From NCBI GenBank assembly GCA_030636255.1, contig DAOVXH010000124.1, positions 1 through 5,779 of the forward strand: DNA of 5,779 nt. Reading direction: 5' to 3'. The first letter of the stretch is position 1. Every line of letters begins with the position of its first letter. The translations under genes and the position numbers were made by a program. This DNA is from Methanomassiliicoccales archaeon (GTDB lineage: Archaea; Thermoplasmatota; Thermoplasmata; SG8-5). The notes below the pieces were generated by a model. The model did not search any database and was not told the DNA's origin. It was given only the letters and a program-made list of their open reading frames with translations. Below, in pieces: positions 5,771 through 5,779 of the stretch.

Positions 5771-5779
5771 CGTGCGGAA

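Noticed and set aside
5758..5779. Possible start of a further plus-strand gene (ATG at 5758, preceded by AAGGT)
   Set aside because: Only seven codons are visible before the window ends and the upstream site is weak, so it cannot be called.

Overview
The window reads as archaeal chromosome. Three genes on the minus strand encode enzymes of archaeal ether-lipid maturation: a geranylgeranyl reductase and a tetraether-synthase-type radical SAM protein, with a small ferredoxin between them. The divergent regulator belongs to the TrmB family, which is mainly archaeal, and the clear ribosome binding sites match a GGAGGTGAT-type anti-Shine-Dalgarno. Tetraether synthesis plus this gene style suggests a Euryarchaeota or Thermoplasmatota-like lineage, but the exact taxon cannot be settled from the sequence alone.

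Layout. Positions 2-1999 (+) hold a long TPR protein. Its reading frame is open at the left edge and starts with hydrophobic segments, so it is probably a membrane-anchored protein cut by the window. It meets the lipid operon tail to tail, with interleaved stop codons (4-bp overlap at 1996-1999). Positions 4935-1996 (-) hold a compact operon transcribed tes-like radical SAM gene -> 2x[4Fe-4S] ferredoxin -> geranylgeranyl reductase. The first junction is an ATGA overlap and the second has a single intervening base. The ferredoxin (3185-3361) is only 58 residues long and easily missed. Positions 4936-5011 are a short divergent control region rich in dyad symmetry. It contains a 25-bp inverted repeat, TTTTGTAG-N9-CTACAAAA (4977-5001), a 12-bp perfect palindrome TATACGCGTATA (4946-4957) and a self-complementary AT-rich ACTTAAGT (4968-4975). 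Positions 5012-5746 (+) hold a short TrmB-family regulator. Positions 5747-5779 hold only a small inverted repeat and possibly the first codons of another gene.

How the genes fit together (inference from family knowledge): the reductase saturates the geranylgeranyl chains of archaeal lipids, and the radical SAM enzyme then couples chain termini into membrane-spanning biphytanyl chains. Both need low-potential electrons, which the co-encoded ferredoxin could supply. The divergent TrmB-type protein, with a strong dyad between it and the operon, looks like a dedicated local regulator of membrane saturation and tetraether formation. That regulated module is the most interesting content of the window. 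The individual enzyme families are known; the regulatory arrangement is the part worth testing.
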